NCBI GenBank assembly: GCA_023382595.1
Contig: JAHDWB010000001.1
Span: forward strand, 930,001-994,000
Length of the DNA stretch: 64,000 bases
Direction of reading: 5' to 3'
Origin: Anaerolineales bacterium
GTDB lineage: Bacteria; Chloroflexota; Anaerolineae; Anaerolineales; Villigracilaceae
The stretch's first letter is position 1. Every line of letters starts with the position of its first letter. Below are positions 16,251 through 25,028 of this stretch, piece after piece. The position numbers and the translations under genes are program-made. The notes under the pieces are model-generated. The model saw nothing but the letters and a program-made list of their open reading frames with translations. It had not been told where the DNA came from and searched no databases.

Positions 16251-16283
16251 AACAGCGGCGAGACTGCCAAGTCCGCCGCTGTT
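16251..16283. terminator. Bidirectional hairpin between convergent genes
   Basis: A 10-base perfect stem (16251-16260 with 16274-16283) between the selenoprotein operon (plus) and the histidine kinase (minus); A/T-rich flanks on both sides. Confidence 0.75.
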
Positions 16284-16284
16284 C

Positions 16285-17412
16285 TTATTTTGCGATGGGC
16301 AGGGTGAAGGTGAAGGCGCTTCCGTCCCCCACGCCCGCCGACTCCGCCCAGATGCGCCCGCCATTTGCTTCGACGAGAGCGCGTGCGATCGTCAAGCCGA
16401 TGCCGCTCCCGCCGCCCGCCTGACGTGAGCGGGATTTGTCCACGCGGTAGAAACGGTCGAAGATGTGAGGTAAATGCTCAGGTGGAATGCCAACGCCTGT
16501 ATCACTGACAGAGATTTGAATTTCATCGCTGATTCGCTTCGCCGAGATCGTAATCCTTCCACCTTCAGATGTGTATTGCAACGCGTTGCCCGTCAGATTG
16601 GTCAGGATCTGAATGGCGCGATCTTCGTCGACAAGAACAGGCGGAAGGACGGGAGTCAGGTCAAAGTCCAGAGCGATGCGTTTGGATTGGGCTTGCGGCG
16701 CGAGTCGTTTGGTCACCGTTTGTACGAGGGAGGAAACATCCAATGGGCGAAGATCCAATTGATCGGCGCGGGCTTCGACGCGGCTGAGTTCCTGCAAGTC
16801 ATCCACAAGATGATTAAGACGATCCGCCTCGAAGTGAATCTGTTGAAAGGTTTCCTCGTTGGCAGGTAACACACCATCCATCAACCCTTCCATCGAACCC
16901 TTGATGGCGGTCAGCGGCGTGCGCAGTTCATGACTGACATCGCCGATCAAACGCCGCCGCATGGACTCAACCTGATCGAGCCGCTCTGCCATTTGATTGA
17001 AGCGCGTTGCAAGTTGTGCAAGTTCATCCGTACCGGTCACTTGCAGGCGTTCATCGTAACGCCCGTCAGCGATGCGTTGTGTGGCATGAGACATTGCCAG
17101 CACAGGCGCGACGACACTTCGACTGAAAAGAAAACTGAGTGCCAGCGCGGCAATGGTCGCGGTCAGCGCCGCATACAGCAACGCTTCATTGAAACTGGCG
17201 CGAAAATCAACGTACAACTGTGACATCGAATCCTGCCCGCCCATCATTCCGCCATTCATCATCCCGCCGCCCATCATTCCCATGTGCCGATTGAACGCCC
17301 CAGGCAAAATGAACTGACTGGCAAGGATCAAGACCGTCACGCCCAACACGATGATGACCAGATACGAGAAAAAGATCTTTACGCCCAAATGCCTGCGGAA
17401 ATAATCAACCAT
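16285..17412 (-). CDS. Sensor histidine kinase with Met-rich sensor loop
   Basis: 375 residues. Two helices (about 10-30 and 75-100) flank a short external loop that is almost only Met and Gly (HMGMMGGGMMNGG and further MMGG). HAMP follows (about 100-150), then HisKA with H-box DVSHELRTPL and HATPase (GNALQY, DTGVGIP, GSGIGL). This is the CusS/EnvZ layout. The Met-rich loop is a plausible Cu(I) or Ag(I) sensor. Encoded 10 bases after its response regulator. Confidence 0.87.
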   Translation of the reverse strand: MVDYFRRHLGVKIFFSYLVIIVLGVTVLILASQFILPGAFNRHMGMMGGGMMNGGMMGGQDSMSQLYVDFRASFNEALLYAALTATIAALALSFLFSRSVVAPVLAMSHATQRIADGRYDERLQVTGTDELAQLATRFNQMAERLDQVESMRRRLIGDVSHELRTPLTAIKGSMEGLMDGVLPANEETFQQIHFEADRLNHLVDDLQELSRVEARADQLDLRPLDVSSLVQTVTKRLAPQAQSKRIALDFDLTPVLPPVLVDEDRAIQILTNLTGNALQYTSEGGRITISAKRISDEIQISVSDTGVGIPPEHLPHIFDRFYRVDKSRSRQAGGGSGIGLTIARALVEANGGRIWAESAGVGDGSAFTFTLPIAK

Positions 17413-17422
17413 AATTCCTCAC

Positions 17423-18112
17423 TTACAGTGGTTCATCCTCAAACCGATATCCCACACCGCGCACTGTGGCGATCAAATCATCATGCCCAAGTTTCTGGCG
17501 GATATGCCCGAGATGCACATCCACCACGCGGATTTCACCATAGTATTCACCGCCCCACACTTTTTCGAGCAACTGCTCGCGCGACAATACCCGCCCGCGA
17601 TTTTCTGCCAACGCCTTGAGTAGATCAAATTCGACGGCTGTTAACTCGATTGGATTTTCATCGACGCTGACTTTGCGCGCATCTATATCGATGTGGATAT
17701 GCTTGAAGGACAGCACGCCTCGTTCGCTTCCCAGGCCTGCTCCCGTTTCGATACGCCGCAACGCCGCCTTGACCCTTGCCACCAATTCACGCGGACTGAA
17801 CGGCTTGGTCACATAATCATCCGCACCGACAGACAGCCCGACGATCTTGTCAGTCTCTTCGGTCTTTGCCGTGAGCATGATCACATACACATTCGATTCA
17901 CGGCGCAGACGGGAGAGCAGTTCGATCCCGTCCATGCCTGGGAGCATGATATCGAGAATAATCATATCGGGCTTGAAAACACGCGCGGATTTGAGCCCAG
18001 CGTTGCCATCAGAGGCAATAAGTACTTCATAACCTTCAGGCTGGAGATAGGCGCCGATCAGCTTGGTGATGGATGGTTCATCGTCAATGACCAGTATTTT
18101 TGCCATATGCAT
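17423..18112 (-). CDS. OmpR-type response regulator
   Basis: 229 residues from ATG 18112; an in-frame ATG at 18106 is equally possible and no clear ribosome site decides. Receiver domain (IDDEP, Asp54 in IILDIMLPG, LTAK, KPFSPREL) followed by a winged-helix DNA-binding domain (LTAVEFDLLKALAENRGRV, ending in VRGVGYRF). Upstream of the kinase gene in one operon. Its likely target is the triple RTAAAG repeat before the Met-rich protein gene at 19000, because OmpR/PhoB-type regulators bind direct repeats spaced 11 bases apart. Confidence 0.88.
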   Translation of the reverse strand: MHMAKILVIDDEPSITKLIGAYLQPEGYEVLIASDGNAGLKSARVFKPDMIILDIMLPGMDGIELLSRLRRESNVYVIMLTAKTEETDKIVGLSVGADDYVTKPFSPRELVARVKAALRRIETGAGLGSERGVLSFKHIHIDIDARKVSVDENPIELTAVEFDLLKALAENRGRVLSREQLLEKVWGGEYYGEIRVVDVHLGHIRQKLGHDDLIATVRGVGYRFEDEPL

Positions 18113-18127
18113 ATTCTACTCATAAAA

Positions 18128-18164
18128 CACGACAGCGGACGCACTTCTGGCATCCGCTGTCGTG
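18128..18164 (-). terminator. Terminator behind the Met-rich protein gene
   Basis: A 12-base stem (18128-18139 with 18153-18164), followed on the minus strand by TTTT. It separates this gene from the two-component operon. Confidence 0.85.
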
Positions 18165-18175
18165 ATCAACATGAC

Positions 18176-19000
18176 TTACTCGTATTCAGATTCTTCGATG
18201 AATGTGCCGTGCCAGGTGTGGAGGAAGATCTGTCCGCTATAGCCGTTGACGCTCAACATGCCAGCGATCTTGCCGTCCTTTTCAAAGTCGAGCGTATAGT
18301 AGCCGTAGAACTGCATTGGATGTTCCGTGGTCGCGCCTGTGATATTCGAGTCCAGATACTTTTGAGCATATTCCACTGCCTGCTCAGGAGTGACTGTCAT
18401 TGCCGCACTGCCATCAACTGGAGATGTGTTATCCCAACCTTGCATCATGTTGCCGTATCCACCCATCATGTTCATCATACCGCCATTCCCCATCATGTAT
18501 TCATGATTGAGCCCGCTGTATTTTGTATTCCACATCATGTTGGGACCATGCTCGGGGTAGGCAATCTGTGAAACGGGGTCAACGAGAAGTTCGAAGGCAC
18601 CAATGCCTGTGCTGATTTCCCTGACGACAACGTAACCGTTGTTATCGAAAACCATGATCTCGGCGATTTCCAGATCGGAATTGTTCAGGTTTGCCAGATA
18701 ATTCTCGGCGGCGGCTTTCGTCTGGTCAATGGTGAGAGGAGTGACGTTGGTGGAATCGTAGCCGTATCCGCCCATCATCCGTTGTCCATTCATCATGCCG
18801 CCATTGCCTCCCATCATATTAGGTCCGCGACCATTCATCATGGAAGGTCCATAGGCACTATTGTTGTTCCAGCCGTAACCGCTCATCATGGACGGTCCAA
18901 AGGCATTCATGCGGGCATACATGCTCCCAGCAAAAAAGACGACCGCCGCCAATGCGATAATTGCCAGTACGGTCAGGGTTGTGGACAAAGTTTTGTTCAT
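18176..19000 (-). CDS. Met-rich PepSY-like membrane-anchored protein
   Basis: 274 residues. An N-terminal helix (about 8-28), then a Gly/Met/Asn-rich segment with repeated SMM, NMM and MMGG (about 30-80), a PepSY-like alpha/beta domain (about 85-165), a second Met-rich stretch (about 178-200) and a second PepSY-like domain (about 205-270). Met clusters outside the membrane usually bind Cu(I) or Ag(I). The same motif type occurs in the kinase sensor loop next door, so this is the likely output gene of that system. Preceded by an activator-type promoter (19054-19108). Confidence 0.78.
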   Translation of the reverse strand: MNKTLSTTLTVLAIIALAAVVFFAGSMYARMNAFGPSMMSGYGWNNNSAYGPSMMNGRGPNMMGGNGGMMNGQRMMGGYGYDSTNVTPLTIDQTKAAAENYLANLNNSDLEIAEIMVFDNNGYVVVREISTGIGAFELLVDPVSQIAYPEHGPNMMWNTKYSGLNHEYMMGNGGMMNMMGGYGNMMQGWDNTSPVDGSAAMTVTPEQAVEYAQKYLDSNITGATTEHPMQFYGYYTLDFEKDGKIAGMLSVNGYSGQIFLHTWHGTFIEESEYE

Positions 19001-19053
19001 GGTTTATCTCCTATTTTTTGTCATCACACTGTCGTGTGTTGTTTTATGACACC

Positions 19054-19108
19054 AGTATAGGATTTACCATTGAAGAGGGTGTAAAGCGACTATAAAGATA
19101 TGGTAAAG
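19054..19108 (-). promoter_or_regulatory. Activator-dependent promoter with three RTAAAG direct repeats
   Basis: Minus-strand -10 TATACT (19054-19059) without a consensus -35. In its place and beyond lie three repeats at exact 11-base steps: GTAAAG (19081), ATAAAG (19092), GTAAAG (19103), which read CTTTAC/CTTTAT on the minus strand. Spacing by one helical turn is typical of OmpR/PhoB-family sites. The last unit overlaps the -35 position. Confidence 0.65.
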
Positions 19109-19320
19109 GTTATTTGAGTGGTTTTTCATGATTGCTCCACAATTTTCATCCCTTTGACGCGAACAAACTCTCCAGCAAAGATAAGCATCACAACGTAAAT
19201 TGCATCTCATCCTCATTGCAATTATTATGCAGGCTTAATGGAACGATTCCGGTGGACATTCAATCCTTGAAATAAGTTCCAAAAATACAATCAGATATTA
19301 ATTTTTCAACACATACATGA
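19109..19320. other. Intergenic stretch, nothing recognised
   Basis: AT-rich spacer between the copper island and the next minus-strand gene. I see no ORF, repeat or RNA gene here. It may be the border between the island and the mobile-element-like region. Confidence 0.5.
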
Positions 19321-19869
19321 CTAACTGTAGTGATACATCCAAAGGCGATCCTTTGAACGAGGGGTTCGACCGGTAATTTCAGTCCATACCTGCTCGACCT
19401 CCATATCAAAAAATGTTCCAGCATTTAATATGGTCAATTCATGGATTTTTACATCACCTGGAAGGGAAAACAATGGATGTTCGCCAATAAAACGCCCAAG
19501 TCGATTACCTTTGGTTTTCCTTAGCCTGCGAATATCGGATGGGGAGAATGGGGAAAAGATCATTTTCTCCACCCCATCCTCCGGAGCGCAGAACACTGCT
19601 GGTGGTTCATCATAAACCTCGATGATTTTTAACCCGAAGTCATACCCGCAAGCCCGCGACACAATCTCGTTCAACCAGGACTGTGGGTTTTCGATCTTTA
19701 TGGTTTGTGCCAAGGATTTGCGTTTAATACTTAGATCCTGCATTGCCCAAAGGATCACCTGCTCTCGAAGGTTGTCAATTGCCTTCCTCTGGCGTTCGTT
19801 CCCCATGCTGATCAATGCGCCAAAGAAGATTACTGCAGCTGCCACAATTATTGCGAGAAGAATTTCCAT
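19321..19869 (-). CDS. Unknown protein with N-terminal membrane helix
   Basis: 182 residues: one helix (about 3-22), a charged stretch (GNERQRKAIDNLREQ), then a soluble domain without a motif I know. Located three bases behind the large exported protein gene on the same strand, so probably co-expressed with it. Confidence 0.6.
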   Translation of the reverse strand: MEILLAIIVAAAVIFFGALISMGNERQRKAIDNLREQVILWAMQDLSIKRKSLAQTIKIENPQSWLNEIVSRACGYDFGLKIIEVYDEPPAVFCAPEDGVEKMIFSPFSPSDIRRLRKTKGNRLGRFIGEHPLFSLPGDVKIHELTILNAGTFFDMEVEQVWTEITGRTPRSKDRLWMYHYS

Positions 19870-19872
19870 TTT

Positions 19873-22020
19873 TCATTTCCTTTTATGAAATAATTTGTTG
19901 TCGATAGAGTCGTCTTCTGCCCGTGCAGACAAAACCTTGGACAGTTCGCCCAATCTTTCCAGCGCTTTTGGTCTCGGATCCACCACACTGGCAGAGGCGA
20001 TCACCATGAAAAGACCCAGCAACCCAATGATCTGCCAAAGCGGCAGGGAGGATTGAGCCGGCTTGGGTTGTTCCTCCGGCACGGGAGTGATCAATACCAA
20101 AGTCGGTGTTTGCGGTATTTGTGTTGCCACTGGTGTCATTGAAGGCAACAAAGTGCTGGTCGCTGTTGGGGATGGCGTCAGAGTGGCGGTCGAGGTCACC
20201 ATCTCCGGGATCACGATCCTGCCCGCATCCTGTCCACACAATCCATTCACATCACATGCCAGTGCCAGAACCGGGTATTCCCCTGAAGGTGCTACCATCC
20301 CATCTCCAAAACGCCGATCCCACTTCACAACATAGATATTCCTGCCAGGATCAACGTCCAACTCCACTTCCTTCCAGCGCTTTTGTGGATCCCGGATCGT
20401 GACCTGAATGGTCGCAATCGGGAAGTGATTGGGCGACACCTTCAATGTTCCAGTTTCCCAAATCCACCATCGTTCGGGGATGGACACTGCCGGCGGGGCG
20501 TTGTCCACGGTCAGTGAAATCGTTGAAACAGCACCATTATTGCCGGCGCGATCCATGCCACGCATCTGGATGGTGTACTCTCCATTGGGCACTTCACCGG
20601 ATCGCCAAACGAAGGACCAATTCCCTGGCTCCAGCAAAACGGGTTGCCAGGTGTTCCCTCCGTCAATGGAAATCTCGCCACCTTCCGGACCCGAAGTCAG
20701 GTCTTCCATGTTCCCAGATAACTGCACATCGCCCTGCACCACATCGCCATGGGTGTGAGATGTAAGTTGCACAACAGGAGCAACTGTATCCACTCGGACG
20801 CTTCTGGATACAGTGATCTCATTTCCAGCCATGTCCCTGGCATGGATCAAGACCTGATGCTCGCCATCTGTAAAGTGAACTGGAAAGGAGATCCAGGTCG
20901 TTCCACCATCCAGGCTTCCATTCAAGATCGAGAGCCCGGAGATCGCATCGGTGGCAGAGGCAGACAAGTCCACCTCTGAGACATGCCAGCCATGCCTGCC
21001 ATCCGCAGGCGGAAGTACGACTTCATGATCAGGTGGAGTGCCATCGCGCTGCCAGGTGGATGAACCGCCGGCTGTCCGCCCGCTGGTGGAAGTCACGATG
21101 TAGTTGGCAATGCCCGTCCCTTCCGGCAAAGGCAGGTCGCACGAACTTCCGCAGGTAAACGGTTCACCGTTCAAATCACCGGTGATCGTCACGTCAAATC
21201 CCTGCGGATCGCTGGCTGTGAGTTTCAATGTTTCAGCCCCTCTACACCAACCCGCATCGCCCCACAGGTCACAAACCACCACACCTACGATTTGCGGCGG
21301 CAGCGGGGTTGGCGTGGGCGATGGGGTATTGGTGAAGGTCGCTGTGCGCGTAAATGTCATAGTGGGAGTAAAGGTCAATGTCGGGGTCAGGCTGGGCATA
21401 AGGGTCACAGTCGGCGTGCGCGTGATCGTGGGTGTATAGGTGGGTGTCCGGGATGGCGTGGAAGTCGCCGTATTGGGAGGTCCGCTGTAATAAACGTCCA
21501 CCGCCCGGATGTCCACATATCCCCCGTTGGCAGACAGGGTCCAGGAGCGGCATCCCGCCGGCACGCTCAACGGCATGTTTGCAAATCCGGGCAGACCTGC
21601 GCCAGGACCAAGGTCGGTGTTCCAGGTCAGGGAAGCGGAACAGGCTTGCAGGGTGGCGCTGCCCGCGCCGCCGTCATGGGAAAACGCGATCGAGACGAAA
21701 AAACCGGCGACGTCGCGGTCGAACGCCCCGCTGACCGCGCCGCCACTGCCGATGCGGGTGACCCATTCCTGGCAATACGTGGTGCAGCTGCCGCCGCCCT
21801 CCTCGGGCGGCAGGACGGTATTATCCCGGTGTGTCATGAAGACATACTGCACCGGCCCATTCCAAGGAAGATAATCATGGTCGTGCGCCTGATCATAGGT
21901 GCGACCTTCGGGCAGCGGCAGCAGCCGGATCGGCGCGGTGGCTGCCGCTGCCACCGTCCCCAACAACAGCAGCACCGGCAGGCAGGCGGTAATCAACAAA
22001 CGAATATGGCGGAGTGGCAT
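19873..22020 (-). CDS. Large exported protein with Thr/Pro linker and Ig-like repeats
   Basis: 715 residues. A signal peptide, an N-terminal region with Cys pairs (about 40-185), a Thr/Pro-rich linker of about 60 residues, and at least two bacterial Ig-like modules (each with DGxxH-, DxAGN- and VRVDTVAP-type motifs). A second Thr/Pro segment leads to a C-terminal helix (about 660-680) with a basic tail. The layout fits a surface adhesin or mating-pair/cell-contact protein; no catalytic motif seen. It begins two bases after the stop of a 51-residue membrane peptide gene and ends the operon of the VirB4/coupling-type ATPases. Confidence 0.75.
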   Translation of the reverse strand: MPLRHIRLLITACLPVLLLLGTVAAAATAPIRLLPLPEGRTYDQAHDHDYLPWNGPVQYVFMTHRDNTVLPPEEGGGSCTTYCQEWVTRIGSGGAVSGAFDRDVAGFFVSIAFSHDGGAGSATLQACSASLTWNTDLGPGAGLPGFANMPLSVPAGCRSWTLSANGGYVDIRAVDVYYSGPPNTATSTPSRTPTYTPTITRTPTVTLMPSLTPTLTFTPTMTFTRTATFTNTPSPTPTPLPPQIVGVVVCDLWGDAGWCRGAETLKLTASDPQGFDVTITGDLNGEPFTCGSSCDLPLPEGTGIANYIVTSTSGRTAGGSSTWQRDGTPPDHEVVLPPADGRHGWHVSEVDLSASATDAISGLSILNGSLDGGTTWISFPVHFTDGEHQVLIHARDMAGNEITVSRSVRVDTVAPVVQLTSHTHGDVVQGDVQLSGNMEDLTSGPEGGEISIDGGNTWQPVLLEPGNWSFVWRSGEVPNGEYTIQMRGMDRAGNNGAVSTISLTVDNAPPAVSIPERWWIWETGTLKVSPNHFPIATIQVTIRDPQKRWKEVELDVDPGRNIYVVKWDRRFGDGMVAPSGEYPVLALACDVNGLCGQDAGRIVIPEMVTSTATLTPSPTATSTLLPSMTPVATQIPQTPTLVLITPVPEEQPKPAQSSLPLWQIIGLLGLFMVIASASVVDPRPKALERLGELSKVLSARAEDDSIDNKLFHKRK

Positions 22021-22022
22021 GC

Positions 22023-22178
22023 TTAGTATCCTTGAAAATCCTTCAAACCGAGATGCAGCAGGAGGAGCGCCACGGCAGCCAGCCCCATGAGCGCCAGACA
22101 GGCGGTCAGGACCGTCTCAACGCCGAGCAGTCCGGCGGCAAGCGCCACGGCTGCGGTAATACAAACCCACCTGATCAT
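22023..22178 (-). CDS. 51-residue two-helix membrane protein
   Basis: Starts at ATG 22178 behind a GGAGGTGGGA ribosome site and ends in TAA at 22023. Two hydrophobic segments joined by GVET, then a short tail (HLGLKDFQGY). The start overlaps the stop of the 104-residue gene (ATGA) and the stop lies three bases before the next ATG. Tight packing and a strong ribosome site support a real gene. Possibly a small pilus- or transfer-channel subunit; no family recognised. Confidence 0.6.
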   Translation of the reverse strand: MIRWVCITAAVALAAGLLGVETVLTACLALMGLAAVALLLLHLGLKDFQGY

Positions 22179-22489
22179 TCCCACCTCCCGCGCTGATCTG
22201 CGAGCAGACGCAGGCGCAGATCGTCCAGCTCACGCCACCAGGCGATCTCATCCAGGAGCAGGCGGTACTCCCAGAGCATGCCCTGCATGGAGAGGGACAT
22301 AAACCACGCTCGCAGCGCCGGCTGGAGGCGCTCCAGCAACGCTCCCTGTTCCAGCAGGCCGGCGTTGACCTGGGCGCTGTGGGCGCACAACCAGTCCAGG
22401 AACCATCCCAGCCGCACCGGGTCCAACTCCCGCGCCTGACGGGAGATCTCCGCCACCATCTGCCCGATCCATAATTCCAAATCGTTCAT
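22175..22489 (-). CDS. Unknown 104-residue helical protein
   Basis: Rich in Leu, Trp, Arg and Glu, predicted all-helical, no signal peptide. Overlaps the downstream 51-residue gene by four bases and follows the coupling ATPase by 82 bases. A longer overlapping frame (22248-22559) has no better support. Function unknown; context suggests the transfer apparatus. Confidence 0.55.
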   Translation of the reverse strand: MNDLELWIGQMVAEISRQARELDPVRLGWFLDWLCAHSAQVNAGLLEQGALLERLQPALRAWFMSLSMQGMLWEYRLLLDEIAWWRELDDLRLRLLADQRGRWE

Positions 22490-22571
22490 CGACTCCGCTC
22501 CATGCCCCCCTCACGGGGCGTCTCCCGGCGCGAGACCACCCATCCAGACCAACCGCCACACAGAATCTCCA

Positions 22572-25028
22572 TCAGAAACCCAACCGCCTTTCATCGTCCT
22601 GCGGCGCGGGCTGCTGGATCTGGGTGTTGTTCTGTTCCTCGATGTGCGCCGCCAGAAATTCATCCAGGAGTTTGGATAAAGCCGCCGGCAGCATATCCCT
22701 CAAGGCACGCGATGCCTTCTCCTGCCAGCCGTTCGCAGGCAGATAATCACGGGGATGGACAGCGATCACTTCCTCGATCAACGCCCGGACTCTCGCCGCA
22801 TCCGCACGCGGCAGGGGCTTGATCTGCGTCAGGGTCGGCGGCTGCCAGCGCCCACCAATACGTGCGCGCAGCCAACATTGCAACGAAGGCAGGTCGAGAG
22901 TCATGTTGCCGTAACGCACGGTGGAACTCAAGGTGGCACGGATCAAGTCGGCATCCTCCGGATCAGGCGAGAAGAACATCTGCGTGGAGGTATTGGCAAG
23001 CATCGCCTGTACGACGGGCTCCATGCCTTCCACCTTGCGCATCATGGATAGCGACTGCGCCAGTACGAACATGCGCGCGCCAAATTTTGCGCCTTCCGCC
23101 AGCATCGACTCCAGGCGCATGCCCGATCCGATCTCCTGGGCTTCGTCCACAATGAAATAAAAGGGTACAGGTTTCTCCAGGGTCGCCTTGCGATAGGCGG
23201 CATCGAAGACGTTGTAGAGAACGGAGGCGGTCAACCTTGCCCCTTCCCGCCCCATCTCGCCGGAGGGCAGGCGCAACACGATCCAGGCGCGTTCATCGAT
23301 CCACTTATTCAAATCCACAAAGCGTTCCTGATGCATGGCGGAGAACAACCACGGCGAGAGTTCCAACGCCATGACCTTCGAGAGCACCGGGCTGATCACC
23401 TCCGTGATCCAACTCTGACTCTTTTTATCCTCCTCCCCGATCTGACCCAATAAGGCATCGAGTGCCAATGCGCCCATGCGTTCGCCGGGCGGCAGCAACG
23501 CCATTGCCGTATGCCGCCATCTCTTATTGAAGGCCATGAAAACGATATGCAATAGTCCCAGTCCGGCTTGCGGATGGTGCTGGTTCCAGACGTGTGCGAG
23601 ACGAAACAATCCGAGTAGCGCCGCCTGCATACGCGGACCCCAGTAGTCATCCCAGATGCGCCGCCCGACCTGCACGATGGCATTGCCCGCCCAAGTGAAG
23701 TCGGGGACTGCCAGCAGGTTCAAGGGAATGACCTGCGGTTGATCCGGGGTGATGACACGTAATCGCTTGATCGCCTTTTGCTTTTGCTCTTCTGGCAACT
23801 GAGCAATGGCATCGAGAAAGGCATCCGCCAACGACACATGCGGATCGACCAGGAATATGCCAGGCACATCATCGCCACGTGCGATCAATTGTTCCAGCAT
23901 GGAATACACAAAGGACGATTTACCCGACCGACTGCCACCGGTCGCAAGACCATGTCCATCCGGATCGACGCCGACCAACGCGCCGGTCGCGACACTCTGC
24001 CCGATCTTGAAACCCGCTTCGAGCAACGGTAGTGATGGCGGCGGTGCCGGCACTTCCTGCCAAACGGCGCGATCCAACAAGCCCGATCCTTCGCCGAGTT
24101 GAAGCGGGGCGATCAGCCCGGCGAGTTCGCCAGCTGGTAACGGGAAGGTATGTTTCTGGATTGCAGGCCAGACTGATTCAATGGGTTGCCAAGATTGTTC
24201 ACCAGCCAATAACGGAAGTTGGATCGGTTCAGAGATGGAAAAGGCAACCTTCAACAACGGCTCCTGTATCCGTCTCTCCACAACTTCCTTGGGGATCGAT
24301 CTCCAGGCAAGCCAATCCCGAATGCCCAGCGCCGAGGCAAGGCAGATCGTGATGCCTGCCACCACGAACATGGAGACGGCAAAGGGATTGAACCAACCCG
24401 CGAATAAAATGCCGCCGCTGATGCCTGCCATGATCATCCCGAAGAACAGTCCTGCCCGCAGGAAATCCAACTGCAAGCCCCAGGAATTGGGGGTGTCATT
24501 GCCGACGCCGCCTTCGGTGCCATACGAGTAGGAGGACAGGCTGCGCAATTTTTCCTGCAGTTGATCTTCATTCCCAAGCAGCCACAGGCGCAGACTGGCA
24601 TCCTTCCCTTCCCGGGCGGCGCTGATCAGCCGGCTGCCGATGGCAAGCAATGGATCGCTGTCTTTCGCTGAGGCGATCAGGGACGGCAGACGATTGGATG
24701 TATGCAATGCATATCCACCGGATTGAACCTTCACGATGCCCAGACTGCGCCATCTGGAATGCTGTCCGGTCATGCCAGACCAGGAATGCACCACGCCTTC
24801 TGCGACATGGGGGGGCAGATATAAGCGCACGCGTAATCCCTTTGGTGATGCGATCCATTCCATGAGGGTGGGAAACGGCAGTTGCGCAATCCAACCCATG
24901 ACCTGCGCGCGCAGGTCATCCAATGCGTGTGGAGCAAAGAGCAGTTCCCAGCCCTGCCATTCGCCCTTGCAGAGTGGACATTGATCTGGAGCAGTAGCAA
25001 TTTCATAGCCACATTGAATGCATATCAT
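22572..25028 (-). CDS. TraD/TraG-like coupling ATPase (FtsK/HerA superfamily)
   Basis: 818 residues from ATG 25028, which overlaps the previous stop (ATGA). A zinc ribbon (CIQCGYE ... CPLCKG) opens the protein, two helices lie at about 205-245, Walker A GGSRSGKSS at about 355-365, and Walker B FIVDEAQE near 628. Such ATPases bring DNA to a type IV secretion channel. The N-terminal zinc ribbon is unusual for VirD4-type proteins and could contact DNA or a relaxase. Encoded right after a VirB4-like ATPase. Confidence 0.8.
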   Translation of the reverse strand: MICIQCGYEIATAPDQCPLCKGEWQGWELLFAPHALDDLRAQVMGWIAQLPFPTLMEWIASPKGLRVRLYLPPHVAEGVVHSWSGMTGQHSRWRSLGIVKVQSGGYALHTSNRLPSLIASAKDSDPLLAIGSRLISAAREGKDASLRLWLLGNEDQLQEKLRSLSSYSYGTEGGVGNDTPNSWGLQLDFLRAGLFFGMIMAGISGGILFAGWFNPFAVSMFVVAGITICLASALGIRDWLAWRSIPKEVVERRIQEPLLKVAFSISEPIQLPLLAGEQSWQPIESVWPAIQKHTFPLPAGELAGLIAPLQLGEGSGLLDRAVWQEVPAPPPSLPLLEAGFKIGQSVATGALVGVDPDGHGLATGGSRSGKSSFVYSMLEQLIARGDDVPGIFLVDPHVSLADAFLDAIAQLPEEQKQKAIKRLRVITPDQPQVIPLNLLAVPDFTWAGNAIVQVGRRIWDDYWGPRMQAALLGLFRLAHVWNQHHPQAGLGLLHIVFMAFNKRWRHTAMALLPPGERMGALALDALLGQIGEEDKKSQSWITEVISPVLSKVMALELSPWLFSAMHQERFVDLNKWIDERAWIVLRLPSGEMGREGARLTASVLYNVFDAAYRKATLEKPVPFYFIVDEAQEIGSGMRLESMLAEGAKFGARMFVLAQSLSMMRKVEGMEPVVQAMLANTSTQMFFSPDPEDADLIRATLSSTVRYGNMTLDLPSLQCWLRARIGGRWQPPTLTQIKPLPRADAARVRALIEEVIAVHPRDYLPANGWQEKASRALRDMLPAALSKLLDEFLAAHIEEQNNTQIQQPAPQDDERRLGF

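Noticed and set aside
16251-16283. A second SECIS or riboswitch behind the selenoprotein gene
   Set aside because: The hairpin lies after the stop between convergent genes and fits a two-way terminator.
20400-21500. Thr/Pro-rich repeats as a CRISPR or DNA tandem array
   Set aside because: The repeats come from coding of a low-complexity linker in an exported protein; no regular repeat-spacer pattern is present anywhere in the window.
22248-22559. Alternative 103-codon frame over the 104-residue gene
   Set aside because: Lacks the stop-start overlap with the 51-residue gene and has an Arg/Gly/Pro-rich shadow-like composition.
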